64,000 nt of DNA from Streptomyces rhizoryzae (GTDB lineage Bacteria > Actinomycetota > Actinomycetes > Streptomycetales > Streptomycetaceae), in the NCBI RefSeq assembly GCF_023155275.1, contig NZ_JALMUV010000001.1, positions 62,001 through 126,000 of the forward strand, given 5' to 3'. The number at the start of each line of letters is the position of its first letter. Position 1 is the stretch's first letter. The notes beneath the pieces were generated by a model. That model was not told the DNA's origin, searched no databases, and saw nothing but the letters and a program-made list of their open reading frames with translations. Of the stretch, positions 62,982-64,000 are shown one piece after another. Position numbers and translations under genes: made by a program.

Positions 62982-63910
62982 GTGCCATCCCCACGGCGGC
63001 CGGCGGCAGCAGCCGGCCCCGTTCCGCCGGCCGCAGTGCCGGCCTCGGGCCCGCCCGGCGGCTGCGCCCTCCGCGCCTGACGGGCTGGCTCGGTGTCGTC
63101 CCGCTGCTCGCGTTCACCGTCGTGGTGTTCGGCCTGGCTTTCGGGACGATGGTGTTCGGTGCGTTCACCACGCCCGAGACCGCGCCGGGCGGGGTCCACC
63201 TCACCGGCGCGAACATGAGCGCCTCGGTGCACGGCGCCTACCTGACCTCGCTGATCGGCAGCGTCAAGCTCTCCGCTGTCTCCGCGTTGATCGCCACCGT
63301 CGTCGGCCTGCCGATCGCCCACGTGATCGTGACCTCGCGCTTCCGCGCCCTGCGCAGGGCGGTGCTGGCAGGGTCGGGCGTGCTGGCGAACTTCGGCGGG
63401 GTGCCGCTCGCGTTCGCCTTCGTGGCGACGCTGGGCAACGCCGGCGTGCTGACGCACCGCTTCCACCTGCTCAGCCACGGCTGGAGCCTGTACGGCTTCT
63501 GGGGCCTGACCTTGGTCTACCTCTACTTCCTCATCCCGCTCATGGTGCTCACGCTCACCCCGGCTCTGGAGGGGCTGCGGCGGCAGTGGTGCGAGGCCGC
63601 ACGCAACAACGGTGCGAACACCTTCCGGTACTGGGCTCATGTCGCGCTGCCCCTCCTCACGCCCTCGCTCCTCGGCGGCTACGTACTGCTGTTCGGCAGC
63701 GCGTTCAGCGCCTATGCGACTGCCGCCGCGATGGTCGGCAGTTCGGTACCCCTGGTCACCATGCAGATCGCGGACGCGCTGTCCGGCAACGTCCTGGTAG
63801 GCCAGGGCAATGTCGCGCTCGCGCTCGGAGTCGACATGGTGGTGGTGGCGGGGCTCGTCATGGCCGTTCAGCTGCCGCTACAGCGGAGGAGCGCGCGATG
63901 GCTGGCCTGA
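62978..63910 (+). CDS. ABC importer permease 1
   Basis: 310 residues, about six membrane helices (LTGWLGVVPLLAFTVVVFGL, SLIGSVKLSAVSALIATVVG, VLANFGGVPLAFAFVATLGN, FWGLTLVYLYFLIPLMVLTL, GGYVLLFGSAFSAYATAAAM). The EAA loop, which contacts the ATPase, reads EAARNNGANTFRYWAHVALP. ATGA overlap with the binding-protein stop. It belongs to the PotB/AfuB-like permeases. Confidence 0.92.
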   Translation: MSAIPTAAGGSSRPRSAGRSAGLGPARRLRPPRLTGWLGVVPLLAFTVVVFGLAFGTMVFGAFTTPETAPGGVHLTGANMSASVHGAYLTSLIGSVKLSAVSALIATVVGLPIAHVIVTSRFRALRRAVLAGSGVLANFGGVPLAFAFVATLGNAGVLTHRFHLLSHGWSLYGFWGLTLVYLYFLIPLMVLTLTPALEGLRRQWCEAARNNGANTFRYWAHVALPLLTPSLLGGYVLLFGSAFSAYATAAAMVGSSVPLVTMQIADALSGNVLVGQGNVALALGVDMVVVAGLVMAVQLPLQRRSARWLA

Positions 63911-64000
63911 GCAGAATCCGGTACGGGCGCGCCTTCGTCTTGCTGCTCACCGGTGCCTACTTCCTCGTTCCGCTCGCCTGCGCCGTCGCCTTCAGCATCG
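63898..64000 (+). CDS. ABC importer permease 2, runs off the window
   Basis: Starts with ATG at 63898, overlapping the previous stop by 13 bases. The first residues, MAGLSRIRYGRAFVLLLTGA, then YFLVPLACAVAFSI, show a typical first membrane helix of the second permease. GGAGGAG is about five bases upstream. The rest and presumably the ATPase lie beyond the right edge. Confidence 0.85.
   Translation, partial: MAGLSRIRYGRAFVLLLTGAYFLVPLACAVAFSI

Overview
The window is very GC-rich DNA with the codon use and gene families of a streptomycete-type actinobacterium (Streptomyces or a close relative such as Kitasatospora). The signs are XRE/MmyB-type regulators, a DUF317 remnant, a SpoIIE-family phosphatase, a chitinase with DasR-like repeats, a YqeB-like protein, an M64 peptidase, many actinobacterial two-component pairs, and IS5, IS481 and IS1182 remnants. 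I see no tRNA, rRNA or CRISPR array, and no PKS or NRPS core gene.

Layout. 1-13.3 kb is compact and core-like: apolipoprotein N-acyltransferase (5' part only), an amidohydrolase, an Lrp/AsnC regulator, a small cysteine-containing protein, an acyl-CoA dehydrogenase, a secreted GH18 chitinase behind a dre-like direct repeat, a TetR regulator facing a membrane protein across a palindrome, and a GAF-domain regulator with an aldehyde dehydrogenase. 13.3-26.2 kb is a patchwork of oxidoreductase and regulator modules (XRE with broken reductase, NTF2-like protein and SDR; XRE with SDR; TetR with quinone-oxidoreductase-like MDR; LLM flavin oxidoreductase). These are separated by a graveyard of IS5/IS1182 transposase fragments, including an element with clear inverted terminal repeats and a short internally deleted relative of it. 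26.2-34.4 kb holds a hydrolase/saccharopine-dehydrogenase-like pair, a PaaX regulator, a YqeB-like protein, a secreted M64 metallopeptidase and several decayed fragments (SigJ, DUF317, FtsX-type permease, transposase).

34.4-46.4 kb contains an AraC regulator with an alpha/beta hydrolase, then two separate histidine kinase/response regulator pairs. Each pair lies beside a serine hydrolase of the beta-lactamase/D,D-peptidase fold, and a secreted tripeptidyl-aminopeptidase-like enzyme lies between them. A second copy of the aldehyde dehydrogenase 3' end and its terminator sits at 40.3 kb next to an IS481 remnant. 47.7-53.7 kb is a coherent catabolic cluster: AraC-type regulator, MFS transporter, carboxymuconolactone-decarboxylase-like protein, a divergent beta-keto acid cleavage enzyme and an acyl-CoA ligase. 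53.8-59.4 kb has a multidomain SpoIIE phosphatase, a GntR/FCD regulator and an ABC-2 exporter. 59.7 kb to the end has a GntR/UTRA regulator and a D-threonine-aldolase-like PLP enzyme facing an ABC importer whose second permease runs off the window.

The best candidates for unfamiliar biology are the beta-keto acid cleavage cluster, the PLP-enzyme/ABC-importer locus, and the repeated coiled-coil plus winged-helix protein that travels with the IS5-type transposases. All functional names come from reading motifs by eye. No database search was run.
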